NCBI GenBank assembly: GCA_001513155.1
Contig: LFSR01000006.1
Coordinates: 63,938-127,937 of the forward strand
Source of the DNA: Syntrophomonas sp. DTU018
Lineage (GTDB): Bacteria > Bacillota > Syntrophomonadia > Syntrophomonadales > Syntrophomonadaceae
Length of the DNA: 64,000 bases
Direction: 5' to 3'
A program made the position numbers and the translations under genes. The notes under the pieces are model-generated. The model was not told where the DNA came from. It did not search any database and worked only from the letters and a program-made list of their open reading frames with translations. Every line of letters starts with the position of its first letter. Within the stretch, counting starts at the first letter, position 1. Below are positions 18,007 to 26,882 of the stretch, one piece after another.

Positions 18007-18104
18007 TGTCATTGCGAGCCCCGACGGGGCGTGGCAATCTCATTCATAATCAGCCGGGCTTACCGGTTGAGATCGCTACGTCGCTTCGCTCCTCGCGATG
18101 ACAT
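18007..18104. repeat. Family-1 dispersed inverted repeat, copy 4
   Basis: TGTCATTGCGAGCC ... CTCGCGATGACAT, with the CAGCCGGGCTTACCGGTTGAG centre also found in copies 1, 9, 10 and 13. Preceded by the module CACCTGAATAACAGGCCATG and GTCATCGCTATGAAAGG. Confidence 0.85.
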
Positions 18105-18172
18105 AGCGCAGTCATTTTCACAGCAATTATCACCTGTGACACAGGCCACGATAAATGAAAAGTTACCTTTTA

Positions 18173-18262
18173 TGTCATTGCGAGCGCAGCGAAGCAATCT
18201 CTAACGGTGCCTGGAGGTATGTGAACGAGATCGCCACGTCACTTCGTGCCTCGCGATGACAC
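18173..18262. repeat. Family-1 dispersed inverted repeat, copy 5
   Basis: A second subtype: the centre reads AACGGTGCCTGGAGGTATGT instead of the GCCGGGCTTACCGG centre. The same subtype occurs inverted at 26421-26510 and 47467-47550, and directly at 33356-33445. Confidence 0.8.
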
Positions 18263-18376
18263 GAAAGGAAGCTATTTTCACAGCAATGACACGAAAGACA
18301 ACTTTTCATTTAACGTAGCCTGCGCCCAGATGAAGAACCAGGTGCGCAGCGACGAATCTGAAAACGAGGATCATTT

Positions 18377-19576
18377 ATGGCCGGACACCATATAGTGATA
18401 CTGTACAACCAGGAGGAAGTTAAGAATTACCTGGAAAAGCTGGGGACGGATAAAGGGGCTCACCCTCATCTCATCCCCAAGGCTTTGTTTCACTGTGTTC
18501 TTTTCAAAGATATCAAGGCACCAGCGGCCAACATAATCAAACAGGAAATGCTGGCGGCCGGAGGGGATGCCGCTGTCAACCGCAACGCCGTCCTGGGTCA
18601 GGGCACCACCGATGTCCTGCTCATGGGCACCCTGAAGCACTACCGGCGGGTGGTGCAGAAATTAAAAGGACAACCTTTCGGCTTGAAGCAAGTGGCCGCT
18701 GATCTGGAAAATATTCTGACCTCTGCCGCTGCGGGCGGCCAGCCCCGCCAACTGCGTTTGGCCCAGGGAAAGACCCTGCCCCTGGGAGAACGCACTTTGA
18801 TCATGGGCATTTTGAATGTTACCCCGGATTCCTTTTCCGACGGGGGCCGCTATTATGATACCCAGCGGGCTATAGACCACGGGCTGGAGATGGTGGAGCA
18901 GGGAGCCGACATTATCGATGTAGGCGGAGCATCATCCCGTCCCGGAGCCGAAATCGCCCCGGAAGATGAGGAACTGCGGCGGGTATTGCCAGTGGTGGAA
19001 AAGCTTGTGCAGCAGGGAGTGCTGGTATCGGTAGATACTTTTCGGGCCCGGGTAGCCAAGGAGACCCTGGCAGCGGGAGCCCACCTCATCAATGATATTG
19101 GCCGGCTGCAGATGGATCCTGACCTGCTGCCGGTGCTGGCAGAGCACCAGGCGGGAGTTGTTTTGATGCACAACCGCCTGCAGATGAATCGCGGACAACC
19201 TTACGTTGATTTAATCAGCGATATTATAGATGAACTCAGCCAATCGGTGAAGCAAGCCCTGGCAGCGGGACTGCCCCGGGAATGCATAATGATTGATCCG
19301 GGCATCGGTTTTGGCAAAGATGCAGCTCAGAACCGCTATATCATCAAACACCTGCAGGAGTTTCGCAGCTTGGGCCTGCCGGTCTTGCTGGGCGCCTCCC
19401 GCAAGAACTTTATCGGTCTTACCCTGGGCCTGGAGGTAGACCAGCGCCTGGAGGGGAGCCTGGCCGTAGCTGTGGCCGGGGCTTTAAACGGAGCGGACAT
19501 GGTAAGGGTACATGATGTTTTGCCCACGGTGCGGGCAGTGCGGATGGCTGACGCCATAAGGATGGAAAATGGATAG
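18377..19576 (+). CDS. folP: Dihydropteroate synthase with N-terminal extension
   Basis: A 399-residue protein. Residues from about 130 form a normal DHPS TIM barrel: LIMGILNVTPDSFSDGG, DIIDVGGASSRPGA, LINDIGR, DPGIGFGK and LLGASRKNFIG. It joins p-aminobenzoate to hydroxymethyl-dihydropterin diphosphate to make dihydropteroate. The first roughly 125 residues are an additional domain absent from the Bacillus or Escherichia enzyme (about 280 residues); I recall similar long forms in other Clostridia. The pterin and sulfonamide-site motifs are intact. It overlaps folB by 8 bases, so they are one operon. Confidence 0.93.
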   Translation: MAGHHIVILYNQEEVKNYLEKLGTDKGAHPHLIPKALFHCVLFKDIKAPAANIIKQEMLAAGGDAAVNRNAVLGQGTTDVLLMGTLKHYRRVVQKLKGQPFGLKQVAADLENILTSAAAGGQPRQLRLAQGKTLPLGERTLIMGILNVTPDSFSDGGRYYDTQRAIDHGLEMVEQGADIIDVGGASSRPGAEIAPEDEELRRVLPVVEKLVQQGVLVSVDTFRARVAKETLAAGAHLINDIGRLQMDPDLLPVLAEHQAGVVLMHNRLQMNRGQPYVDLISDIIDELSQSVKQALAAGLPRECIMIDPGIGFGKDAAQNRYIIKHLQEFRSLGLPVLLGASRKNFIGLTLGLEVDQRLEGSLAVAVAGALNGADMVRVHDVLPTVRAVRMADAIRMENG

Positions 19577-19931
19577 GATAATAGGGCACGGTTTGCGCTT
19601 TTACGGATGTCATGGAGTTTTAGAAGAAGAACAACATAATCCCCAGCCTTTTGAGGTGGACTTTGAGCTCTGGCTGGACCTGGCAGCAGCAGGGCAGAGG
19701 GATGACCTGGGGCAAACCGTTGACTATGGGCAGGTTTTTCAGGTTATACGCCAGGTTGTGGAAGAAGAGCATTACAAACTGCTGGAGGCTCTGGCTGAGC
19801 GCCTGGCCGGGGTCTTGCTGGAGCAGTTTGCAGCTATACAGGAAGTGGATATAACGGTATATAAACCCCAGGCACCGGTAGCGGGAGATTTCAAGTATTT
19901 TGCGGTAAAAATTCACCGTGCCCGGCTATAA
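19569..19931 (+). CDS. folB: Dihydroneopterin aldolase
   Basis: A 120-residue FolB protein (MDRIIGHGLRFYGCHGVLEEEQ) with the family glutamate near residue 22 and a C-terminal active-site lysine in VYKPQAPV. It cleaves dihydroneopterin to hydroxymethyl-dihydropterin and glycolaldehyde. The start overlaps the folP end by 8 bases (translational coupling), and folK follows 51 bp on. folP-folB-folK is the usual Firmicutes order. Confidence 0.95.
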   Translation: MDRIIGHGLRFYGCHGVLEEEQHNPQPFEVDFELWLDLAAAGQRDDLGQTVDYGQVFQVIRQVVEEEHYKLLEALAERLAGVLLEQFAAIQEVDITVYKPQAPVAGDFKYFAVKIHRARL

Positions 19932-19982
19932 ATTTCTTGCCCAGCGGCAAGGCTATGTGCTAATTTAGAGGGGAACCCTATT

Positions 19983-20477
19983 ATGAATAAAAGTGTTTAC
20001 ATTAGTTTGGGTTCGAATATGGGGAGTAAACGGGAAAATTTAGCCCAGGCAGTAGAATTGATCAGCAATATCCCCGGAGTTAAGCTAAAGAACCGTTCGT
20101 CCCTGTATGAAACCGAGCCCTGGGGGAAAACCGATCAGGACAAATTCTTAAACCAGGTTATTGAAATAGAAACCAGTTTGCCGCCCAGGGAATTGCTGAA
20201 AGAACTGCAGGATATAGAAATCAACATGGGCCGCCAGCGGAAGGAGAAATGGGGCCCACGGATTATAGATCTGGATATTTTGCTCTATGGGAATGAGGTT
20301 CTGGACGATCCGCAACTGGCAATACCTCATCCCCGCATGCGCGAAAGGTTGTTTGTCCTCGTGCCGTTAGCGGAAATTGGAGCGGACTTACGATTTCCAG
20401 ATAACGGGGCGACTGTCAGGGAGGTGTTGAGTAGCGTTTTAGCCCGAGAAGGAAACAGAGGAATCGAGAGGGTTTGA
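19983..20477 (+). CDS. folK: Hydroxymethyl-dihydropterin pyrophosphokinase
   Basis: A 164-residue HPPK: YISLGSNMGSKRENLAQAV at the N-terminus, SSLYETEPWG, and the signature RKEKWGPRIIDLDILLYG (about 80-100) with metal-binding D-x-D. It transfers pyrophosphate from ATP to hydroxymethyl-dihydropterin, the step before FolP. GAGGGGA lies ahead of the ATG. Last of the folate operon. Confidence 0.95.
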   Translation: MNKSVYISLGSNMGSKRENLAQAVELISNIPGVKLKNRSSLYETEPWGKTDQDKFLNQVIEIETSLPPRELLKELQDIEINMGRQRKEKWGPRIIDLDILLYGNEVLDDPQLAIPHPRMRERLFVLVPLAEIGADLRFPDNGATVREVLSSVLAREGNRGIERV

Positions 20478-20535
20478 TTCCCGCCGATACTTGCTGGGAA
20501 TTACGCTTGGATCCATAGGACCAAGACGGTAAATA

Positions 20536-20550
20536 CAGGACTTAGTCCTG
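20536..20550. promoter_or_regulatory. 15-bp perfect palindrome in the leader of the pan-nad genes
   Basis: CAGGACTTAGTCCTG (arms CAGGACT/AGTCCTG around one base) lies 20 bp ahead of the DUF2520 start. A second inverted pair, CTTGG ... CCAAG, lies just upstream (about 20504-20525). With a one-base centre this is more likely a protein-binding site than a hairpin. No known regulator is recognised. Confidence 0.35.
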
Positions 20551-20569
20551 CCCAAGAGGGGGATTAACT

Positions 20570-21466
20570 ATGAACGTCAAGATCGGAATTATCGGTACGG
20601 GAGTCGTAGGAACAGCAGTTGGGGTGGTACTAAATCAAAAAGGTTATGAGATTACGGGTGCTTATGATATCAAGGCCGAATCTACAGACCAGCTAGTGGA
20701 ACGGATCGGTTGTACTCCTCATACCTCACCTCAAGAAGTTTCTCGCTCGGCAGATATATTGTTTATTACAACCAACGACGCTGCCATAGGCAAGGTAGTG
20801 GATACACTGGCAGACAGCGGAGCCTTTTACGATGGGCAGGTAGTGGTGCACATGAGCGGTGCACAATCTTCGGAAATTCTGGACCCTGCCAAAGACTTTG
20901 GAGCCCGTGTTCTGTCGGTACACCCTCTACAGTCCTTTGCCAATGTGGACGGAGCAATTAAGAATTTGCCCGGCTCCGTTTTCAGCATTGAAGGGGACAA
21001 AGATGCCTATGATGTGGGCGTTGGTATTGTGGAAGCCCTGGACGGGGAATATTTCTTTATCGACCGCAAGGCCAAGCCCTTGTACCATGCCGGGGCCTGT
21101 GTAGTGTCTAACTACCTGGTGACCCTGATTGATTTCGGGCTGAAACTGCTGGAATCTACGGGAATTCCCCGCAGTGCAGGTATCAGAGCCTTGCTGCCTC
21201 TCATTCAGGGCACGGTAAATAATATCCAAAACGTCGGGATTCCCCGGGCATTGACCGGACCAATTGCCCGCGGAGACCTCAGTACCATACTTAAGCATCT
21301 GGACTGTCTGGAAGAGATGGCTCCGGAATTAATGAAACTGTACAGCTGGCTGGGTTTCTACACCACGCAGATTGCAGTGGAAAAGGGAACCATTGACAAT
21401 TCAGCTATGGAAGAGTTCCAGCGAGTGTTCAGAAGGGAACTTACCCGTGCGGTGCCGGCCAGCTAG
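20570..21466 (+). CDS. Rossmann/DUF2520 oxidoreductase, probable alternative ketopantoate reductase
   Basis: A 298-residue protein: an N-terminal NAD(P)-binding Rossmann fold (IGIIGTGVVGTAVG) and a C-terminal helical DUF2520 domain with LYHAGACVVSNYLVTL. It is 42 bp ahead of panB in a panB-panC-panD run that lacks the usual panE. PanG, a ketopantoate reductase described from Francisella and some Firmicutes, is to my recollection of this kind, so reduction of ketopantoate to pantoate is the likely role (context inference). The fold is also compatible with other 2-oxo or hydroxy-acid reductases. Confidence 0.8.
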   Translation: MNVKIGIIGTGVVGTAVGVVLNQKGYEITGAYDIKAESTDQLVERIGCTPHTSPQEVSRSADILFITTNDAAIGKVVDTLADSGAFYDGQVVVHMSGAQSSEILDPAKDFGARVLSVHPLQSFANVDGAIKNLPGSVFSIEGDKDAYDVGVGIVEALDGEYFFIDRKAKPLYHAGACVVSNYLVTLIDFGLKLLESTGIPRSAGIRALLPLIQGTVNNIQNVGIPRALTGPIARGDLSTILKHLDCLEEMAPELMKLYSWLGFYTTQIAVEKGTIDNSAMEEFQRVFRRELTRAVPAS

Positions 21467-21508
21467 TGCAGGCACCGGACACAGACTGGACAGGAAGGAG
21501 CGAAGGTT

Positions 21509-22348
21509 ATGGCTAGAATTACTACCGCTACCATTAAAGAGAAGAAACGCCGTCAGGAACGGATTACTATGCTGACAGCTTATGACTATTCCATGGCCGG
21601 CATGGTTGACCAGGCCGGTATTGATATGATTTTAGTGGGAGACTCACTGGGCAATGTAATGCTGGGTTATGAAAATACCCTGGCAGTTACCATGGACGAC
21701 ATGGTGCATCATACCAAAGCTGTTACCCGGGCAGTTAAAAATGCCCTGGTGGTAGGGGATATGCCCTTTTTGTCCTATCATATATCCCTGGAAGAAGCGG
21801 TGCGCAATGCGGGACGCTTGATCCAGGAAGGGGGTGCCCAGGCGGTTAAGATCGAAGGGGGCACCGAACGGGTGAATACCGTCAAAGCTATCCTGGATGC
21901 CCAGATCCCGGTGATGGGGCACATAGGGCTCACTCCCCAGTCGGTTAATGCTTTCGGTGGCTTCAAGGTCCAGGGCAAGGATCTGGAAACCGCCCGGAAG
22001 CTGATCCGGGATGCCCAGGCTTTGGATAAGGCAGGAGTATTTGCCCTGGTTATGGAGTGTGTGCCCAGCGAATTGGCCAGGCGCATTACCGAGGAGGTTT
22101 CCTGCCCCACCATCGGTATCGGCGCAGGGCCCTACTGTGACGGACAGGTGCTGGTGATCAATGATATGCTGGGCATGTACGGGGGACACGTACCCAAGTT
22201 TGTCAAAAAATTCGTGGATTTACAGCCCCTGATTATCGAAGCCTTGAAAAATTATAAGGAAGAAGTAGAGTCAGGAGCTTTCCCGTCTGCCGAACATTGC
22301 TTTACCATCCAGGACGAGGTGCTGGATAAACTGTACGGGGGGTCCTGA
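21509..22348 (+). CDS. panB: 3-methyl-2-oxobutanoate hydroxymethyltransferase
   Basis: A 279-residue PanB: MLTAYDYSMAGMVDQAGIDM, LVGDSLGNVMLGY, the catalytic EGG region AVKIEGG and HIGLTPQSVNAFGGFKVQG. It adds a hydroxymethyl group from methylene-THF to 2-ketoisovalerate to give ketopantoate; the folate it needs is made by the preceding operon. GGAAGGAG lies ahead of the ATG. Followed 7 bp later by panC. Confidence 0.97.
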   Translation: MARITTATIKEKKRRQERITMLTAYDYSMAGMVDQAGIDMILVGDSLGNVMLGYENTLAVTMDDMVHHTKAVTRAVKNALVVGDMPFLSYHISLEEAVRNAGRLIQEGGAQAVKIEGGTERVNTVKAILDAQIPVMGHIGLTPQSVNAFGGFKVQGKDLETARKLIRDAQALDKAGVFALVMECVPSELARRITEEVSCPTIGIGAGPYCDGQVLVINDMLGMYGGHVPKFVKKFVDLQPLIIEALKNYKEEVESGAFPSAEHCFTIQDEVLDKLYGGS

Positions 22349-22355
22349 GTAGAAA

Positions 22356-23204
22356 ATGCAGATCATAAAAAGTGTAGCTGAAATGCAGCAATGGAGCAGT
22401 GAACAGGTAAGATCAGGCCGCCGGATCGGGCTGGTGCCCACCATGGGGTACCTGCATGAAGGACACCTGAGTCTGGTGCGGGAGGCCCGAAAGCAATGTG
22501 ATCTGGTAGTGGTGAGCATCTTCGTCAACCCCATCCAGTTTGGGGCCGGGGAAGATTTCGAGGAATATCCCCGGGATTTGACCCGGGACTGTGCCTTGTT
22601 GGAAAAGGAGCAGGTGGATGTAGTATTTGCTCCGGGAGTAAAGGATATGTACCCGGAAGGGTATAGTACCTTTGTGGAAGTACAGGGTGAGGTGGCCCAG
22701 AAAATGTGCGGCGCCTCCCGCCCTGGCCATTTCCGCGGGGTAACCACCGTATGCAGCAAACTGTTCCATATATGCCAGCCTACCCTGGCCTTTTTTGGAC
22801 AGAAAGATGCTCAGCAGGCGATAATCCTGGAAAAGATGGTGCGGGAACTGAACTTTCCGCTGCAGATTGTGCGGATGCCCATTGTCCGCGAAGCAGATGG
22901 CTTGGCGATGAGCTCCCGCAATGTTTATCTGAATCCGCAGCAGCGGCAGGAGGCACTGGTGTTAAGCCAGTCCCTCCGGGCTGCTGAGCAGTTGATAAAG
23001 GACGGAGAGAGAGATCCGGAAAAAGTCAGAGCATTTATTAAGGACATCATCGAGACCAAACCCGGGGCCCAGATTGACTATATAGAGATAAACCGGGCCA
23101 GTGATCTGGCTTCCCTGGACAGGATCGAAGGAACGGTTCTTATTGCTCTGGCCGTAAAGTTTGGGACAACCAGGTTGATTGATAACCTGATGGTGGAGGT
23201 GTAA
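22356..23204 (+). CDS. panC: Pantothenate synthetase
   Basis: A 282-residue PanC: VPTMGYLHEGHLSLVREA (HIGH-like ATP site), SIFVNPIQFG, FFGQKDAQQ, MSSRNVYL (KMSKS-like) and a full C-terminal domain. It condenses pantoate and beta-alanine using ATP. It lies 7 bp after panB and 3 bp ahead of panD. Confidence 0.97.
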   Translation: MQIIKSVAEMQQWSSEQVRSGRRIGLVPTMGYLHEGHLSLVREARKQCDLVVVSIFVNPIQFGAGEDFEEYPRDLTRDCALLEKEQVDVVFAPGVKDMYPEGYSTFVEVQGEVAQKMCGASRPGHFRGVTTVCSKLFHICQPTLAFFGQKDAQQAIILEKMVRELNFPLQIVRMPIVREADGLAMSSRNVYLNPQQRQEALVLSQSLRAAEQLIKDGERDPEKVRAFIKDIIETKPGAQIDYIEINRASDLASLDRIEGTVLIALAVKFGTTRLIDNLMVEV

Positions 23205-23207
23205 CAG

Positions 23208-23579
23208 GTGCTTCGCTACATGCTCAAGTCCAAAATACACCGGGCTGTGGTTACCGATGCGGATCTGAACTATGTGGGCAGCATCACTCTGGATCCGGAC
23301 TTAATGGAAGCTGCCGACATAGTGCCCAATGAAAAGGTAACCGTAGTTAATAATAATAACGGTGCAAGATTTGAGACTTATGTAATTGAGGGGAAACGTG
23401 GTTCAGGCATAGTCTGTTTGAACGGGGCAGCAGCCCGGCTGGTTCAAAGAGGCGATATAGTCATTATTCTTACGTACACCATCCTGGAAGATGAAGAGTG
23501 CAGAGATTTCAAACCCCGTTTGGTTTATGTAAATGATAAGAATCAGGTGGAAAAAGTCTGTTTGGGTAAATACGAATAG
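23208..23579 (+). CDS. panD: Aspartate 1-decarboxylase (pyruvoyl)
   Basis: A 123-residue PanD proenzyme. The self-cleavage site Gly24-Ser25 is present in YVGSITLD, where Ser25 becomes the pyruvoyl group. It makes beta-alanine from aspartate for PanC. The start is GTG at 23208, with GGAGGTG overlapping the panC end. Confidence 0.97.
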   Translation: MLRYMLKSKIHRAVVTDADLNYVGSITLDPDLMEAADIVPNEKVTVVNNNNGARFETYVIEGKRGSGIVCLNGAAARLVQRGDIVIILTYTILEDEECRDFKPRLVYVNDKNQVEKVCLGKYE

Positions 23580-23592
23580 GAGGTCCTGAACA

Positions 23593-24507
23593 TTGACATC
23601 CCAAGATCTGGCAGCTTTGATTGAACGGCGTAAGAGAGACTTAAACGCTGTGATTCTGGCCCATTTTTACCAGCCTCCTGAGATTCAGGATCTGGCGGAT
23701 TTTGTAGGAGACTCCTTGCAGCTGGCCATTCAGGCTGCCAATACCGATGCCGATGTTATCGTCTTCTGCGGGGTACATTTTATGGCGGAAAGCGCCAAAA
23801 TTCTCAACCCCGGGAAAATGGTCCTGCTGCCATATTTGCAGGCGGGATGCCCCATGGCGGATATGGTAACCGCGGAGGAGTTGCGGAAATGGAAGAAGGA
23901 ACATCCTGGTTATGCAGTAGTGACCTACGTAAACTCTTCCGCCGAGGTTAAAGCAGAAAGTGATGTTTGCTGCACCTCCGCCAATGCCCTTAACGTAGTG
24001 CGGTCATTGCCGGCGGATCAGCCGGTGCTGTTCGTTCCGGATCGTAATCTAGGGGCCTGGATAATGAACCAGACCGGCCGGGAAATGGAACTGTGGCCGG
24101 GTTACTGCCCGGTTCACAACCAGCTGACTGCCGGGGAAGTAAAGGAACAGATACGGCGCTATCCGGAAGCGGTAGTGGTGGTTCATCCCGAGGTACCTCC
24201 GGAGGTAGCGGCTCTGGCTGAGGCAGTTCGCTCCACCGCCGGGATATTGAAGTATGTTCAGGAGAGCCCTGCCCGGGAGTTCATCATCGGCACCGAGGAA
24301 GGATTCCTCCATACTCTTAAAAAACATTGCCCCGACAAGGTATTTCACCTGGCTCGCACTGAGTTCTTGTGTGAGGACATGAAAAAAATCAACCTGGAGA
24401 TACTGGCTCAGGCGTTGGAGCGCCAGGAGCACCAGATAGAGGTACCGGAAGATATAAGGCAGCGTGCGGAGCAGGCCCTTAAGAGAATGCTGGCCATTGC
24501 TCCCTAA
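23593..24507 (+). CDS. nadA: Quinolinate synthase A
   Basis: A 304-residue NadA: ILAHFYQPPEIQDLADFVGDS, FCGVHFMAESAK, three conserved cysteines (near VDVCC/SDVCCTSANA, LPYLQAGCPMADM and the LWPGYCPVH region) for the [4Fe-4S] cluster. It condenses iminoaspartate with dihydroxyacetone phosphate to quinolinate. The TTG start follows AGGAGGT. Runs into nadB after 31 bp. Confidence 0.96.
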   Translation: MTSQDLAALIERRKRDLNAVILAHFYQPPEIQDLADFVGDSLQLAIQAANTDADVIVFCGVHFMAESAKILNPGKMVLLPYLQAGCPMADMVTAEELRKWKKEHPGYAVVTYVNSSAEVKAESDVCCTSANALNVVRSLPADQPVLFVPDRNLGAWIMNQTGREMELWPGYCPVHNQLTAGEVKEQIRRYPEAVVVVHPEVPPEVAALAEAVRSTAGILKYVQESPAREFIIGTEEGFLHTLKKHCPDKVFHLARTEFLCEDMKKINLEILAQALERQEHQIEVPEDIRQRAEQALKRMLAIAP

Positions 24508-24538
24508 GCGTTAATTTATAATTGAAGGTCGTTTTCCG

Positions 24539-26140
24539 ATGAACGTAACCAGGTATATAGGCGTCCTTGACCAGGACACACCCGTGATCAGCACTGACTT
24601 TCTCATTGTGGGTGGAGGGATTGCCGGACTATTTACGGCCTTAAAAGCATCACAATACGGCCAGGTAATCGTGCTGGTCAAGAAGACCATCAAAGATTCC
24701 AATACAGGTCTTGCCCAAGGGGGAATTGCTGCAGCAGTGCATGAAGAAGATTCCCCTTTCTTGCATTTGGAGGATACTCTGGAAGCAGGGGCGGGGTTGT
24801 GCAATATTGAAGCCGTAGACGTGCTGGTTCGGGAAGGACCGGACCGGGTGCGGGAGTTAATGGAAGCCGGGGCTCGCTTCGATATGAAGGACGGCACAGT
24901 AGCCCTGACCCGGGAAGGAGCCCACAGCCGGCCCCGGATTCTGCACGCCGCAGATGCCACCGGAGAAGCTATCCGCGTTGCTCTGGTCCGGCAGTGCGAA
25001 CAGAATGGAGCCATAGAAATCCGGGAAGAACATTTCCTCATAGATATTGTCGGCCGGGATCAGGGACCCGAGTGTTATGGCGCTCTGGTGTATGATGCCA
25101 GCCAGCGGCGCAAAGTACTGTTTACTGCCCGGGCTGTCATTCTGGCCACGGGAGGAGCCGGTCAGTTATACAAGTATACCACCAACCCCCCGGTAGCTAC
25201 TGCCGATGGTATGGCAGCCGCTTTCCGGGCCGGCTGCCCTTTGACGGATATGGAATTCATCCAGTTTCATCCCACCGTCTTGTTTACCCCTGAGACCCAG
25301 CGCTTTTTAATATCGGAAGCGGTGCGCGGGGAAGGAGGCCGCTTGTACAATGTCAGGGGAGAAGCCTTTATGGCCAATTATCATCCCTTGAAAGAACTGG
25401 CCCCCCGGGATGTGGTTTCCCGGGCTATAGTCAGCGAGACCAGGCGCACCGGCAGCGAGTATGTGTGGTTGGATATGACCCAGATTCCTCGGGTAAAAGA
25501 TCGTTTCCCCACCATTTATCAAAACTGCCTGCAGCGGGGCATTGATCTGACCAGGGAATGGGTGCCGGTGTTTCCGGCCGCCCACTATACCATGGGAGGC
25601 ATTGCCACCAACACCTATGGAGAAACCGCCCTTCCGGGGCTGTATGCCTGCGGGGAAGCGGCCTGCACCGGAGTCCATGGTGCTAACCGTCTGGCCAGCA
25701 ACTCCCTTTTGGAGGGAATTGTCTTTGGGCAGCGAATAGTCAGTAAGGCTGAGGAAATCATGTACCGGCGACGGGTGGACCCAATGGATATTTACCGCCA
25801 TTTTGACAAGAGCCAGGTGCTGAAAACCCAGTCCGGCAGGATTTCCCCTGAGCAAGCCCGCTTGAAACTGCAGGAAACAATGTGGGAGAATGTGGGTATC
25901 CTAAGGGATGAACCCCATTTGAAAGAGGCCGCCCGGATAGTGGACGAGCTGTACAACCAGCTGGGACCCGGCGATGATGAGCTGGCTTATTATGAAGTGG
26001 TAAACATGCTGACGGTGGCCCGGATAATCATACAGGCTGCCCTATGGCGTACCGAGAGCCGGGGAGGTCATTACCGCACTGATTATCCCCAGCGGGACGA
26101 TTTACGCTGGATACGCCATATATCTTTCGTCAACTGTTAA
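24539..26140 (+). CDS. nadB: L-aspartate oxidase
   Basis: A 533-residue FAD enzyme of the succinate dehydrogenase/fumarate reductase family: FLIVGGGIAGLFTALKA dinucleotide site, NTGLAQGGIAAA, EFIQFHPT, HYTMGGIATNTYG and ASNSLLEGIVFG. It oxidises L-aspartate to iminoaspartate for NadA. The C-terminal helical domain is complete. It is separated from nadC by a 742-bp block of repeats. Confidence 0.97.
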   Translation: MNVTRYIGVLDQDTPVISTDFLIVGGGIAGLFTALKASQYGQVIVLVKKTIKDSNTGLAQGGIAAAVHEEDSPFLHLEDTLEAGAGLCNIEAVDVLVREGPDRVRELMEAGARFDMKDGTVALTREGAHSRPRILHAADATGEAIRVALVRQCEQNGAIEIREEHFLIDIVGRDQGPECYGALVYDASQRRKVLFTARAVILATGGAGQLYKYTTNPPVATADGMAAAFRAGCPLTDMEFIQFHPTVLFTPETQRFLISEAVRGEGGRLYNVRGEAFMANYHPLKELAPRDVVSRAIVSETRRTGSEYVWLDMTQIPRVKDRFPTIYQNCLQRGIDLTREWVPVFPAAHYTMGGIATNTYGETALPGLYACGEAACTGVHGANRLASNSLLEGIVFGQRIVSKAEEIMYRRRVDPMDIYRHFDKSQVLKTQSGRISPEQARLKLQETMWENVGILRDEPHLKEAARIVDELYNQLGPGDDELAYYEVVNMLTVARIIIQAALWRTESRGGHYRTDYPQRDDLRWIRHISFVNC

Positions 26141-26194
26141 TGCAAGAGTAGTAGGTTCTTTCTGAATTGCAAACTCTCTGCCAAACGTTTAATT

Positions 26195-26327
26195 TGTCAT
26201 CACGAGGGCGAAGCGCGTGGTGAGAGCCACCTCATGTGTCATCACGAGGAGCGAAGCGACGTGGTGATCTCTTATTCACAGCCTGCGAGCCTCTTTTGAG
26301 ATCTCCGCTGCGCTCGCAATTGTCACC
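26195..26327. repeat. Family-1 inverted repeat, copy 6 plus an extra half copy
   Basis: A half element (TGTCATCACGAGGGCGAAGC, 26195-26230) is followed by a full one at 26237-26325 (TGTCATCACGAGGAGCG ... GCGCTCGCAATTGTCAC). Several positions differ from other copies, so this is a more diverged example. It begins the repeat cluster that fills the 742-bp nadB-nadC gap; no gene is seen in the gap. Confidence 0.75.
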
Positions 26328-26420
26328 AGTAGAACAGGCCACGATAAACGAAAACTTAGGCCTGTCATCGCTATGAAAGGAATTCTTAATTGTCATTGCT
26401 GTGAAAACGGCTTCCTTTTG

Positions 26421-26510
26421 TGTCATCGCGAGGCACGAAGTGCCGTGGCGATCTCGTTCACATACCTGCAGGCACCGTTAGAGATTGCTTCGCTCCGCTC
26501 GCAATGACAT
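26421..26510. repeat. Family-1 inverted repeat, copy 7
   Basis: TGTCATCGCGAGGCACGAAG ... CGCTCGCAATGACAT; the reverse orientation of the copy 5 subtype (centre ACATACCTGCAGGCACCGTT). Confidence 0.82.
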
Positions 26511-26599
26511 AAATGGTAACTTTTCATTCATCGTGGCCTGTTATTCAGGTGATAATTGCTGTGAAAATAGATCTCGCGATGATGAAAAGACTTCTAATG

Positions 26600-26689
26600 T
26601 GTCATCGCGAGGAGCGAAGCGACGTGGCGATCTCATCCAACAGGCCTGCTGTCCACGTTGAGATTGCTTCACTGCGCTCGCAATGACAC
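26600..26689. repeat. Family-1 inverted repeat, copy 8
   Basis: TGTCATCGCGAGGAGCGAAG ... GCGCTCGCAATGACAC. Both before (26526-26580) and after it (26706-26762) stands the same module CGTGGCCTGTTATTCAGGTG followed by ATAATTGCTGTGAAAATAG, so this stretch is a short tandem array of modules. Further fragments run to about 26865. Confidence 0.82.
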
Positions 26690-26882
26690 AAATGGTAACT
26701 TTTCATTTATCGTGGCCTGTTATTCAGGTGATAATTGCTGTGAAAATAGATCTCGCGATGACACAGCGCAGCCATTTTCACATCAATGACACAAAAGGTG
26801 GCTATTCATTCATCGTGGCTTGTGCCGGAAGTGACAATTGCGAGTATAGCAAAGCAATCTTCAACAACCCTGGAGGATAACG

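Noticed and set aside
17748-18300. Possible CRISPR array because of repeated units
   Set aside because: Units are about 95 bp inverted repeats with variable linkers, no short direct repeats with regular spacers, and no cas genes.
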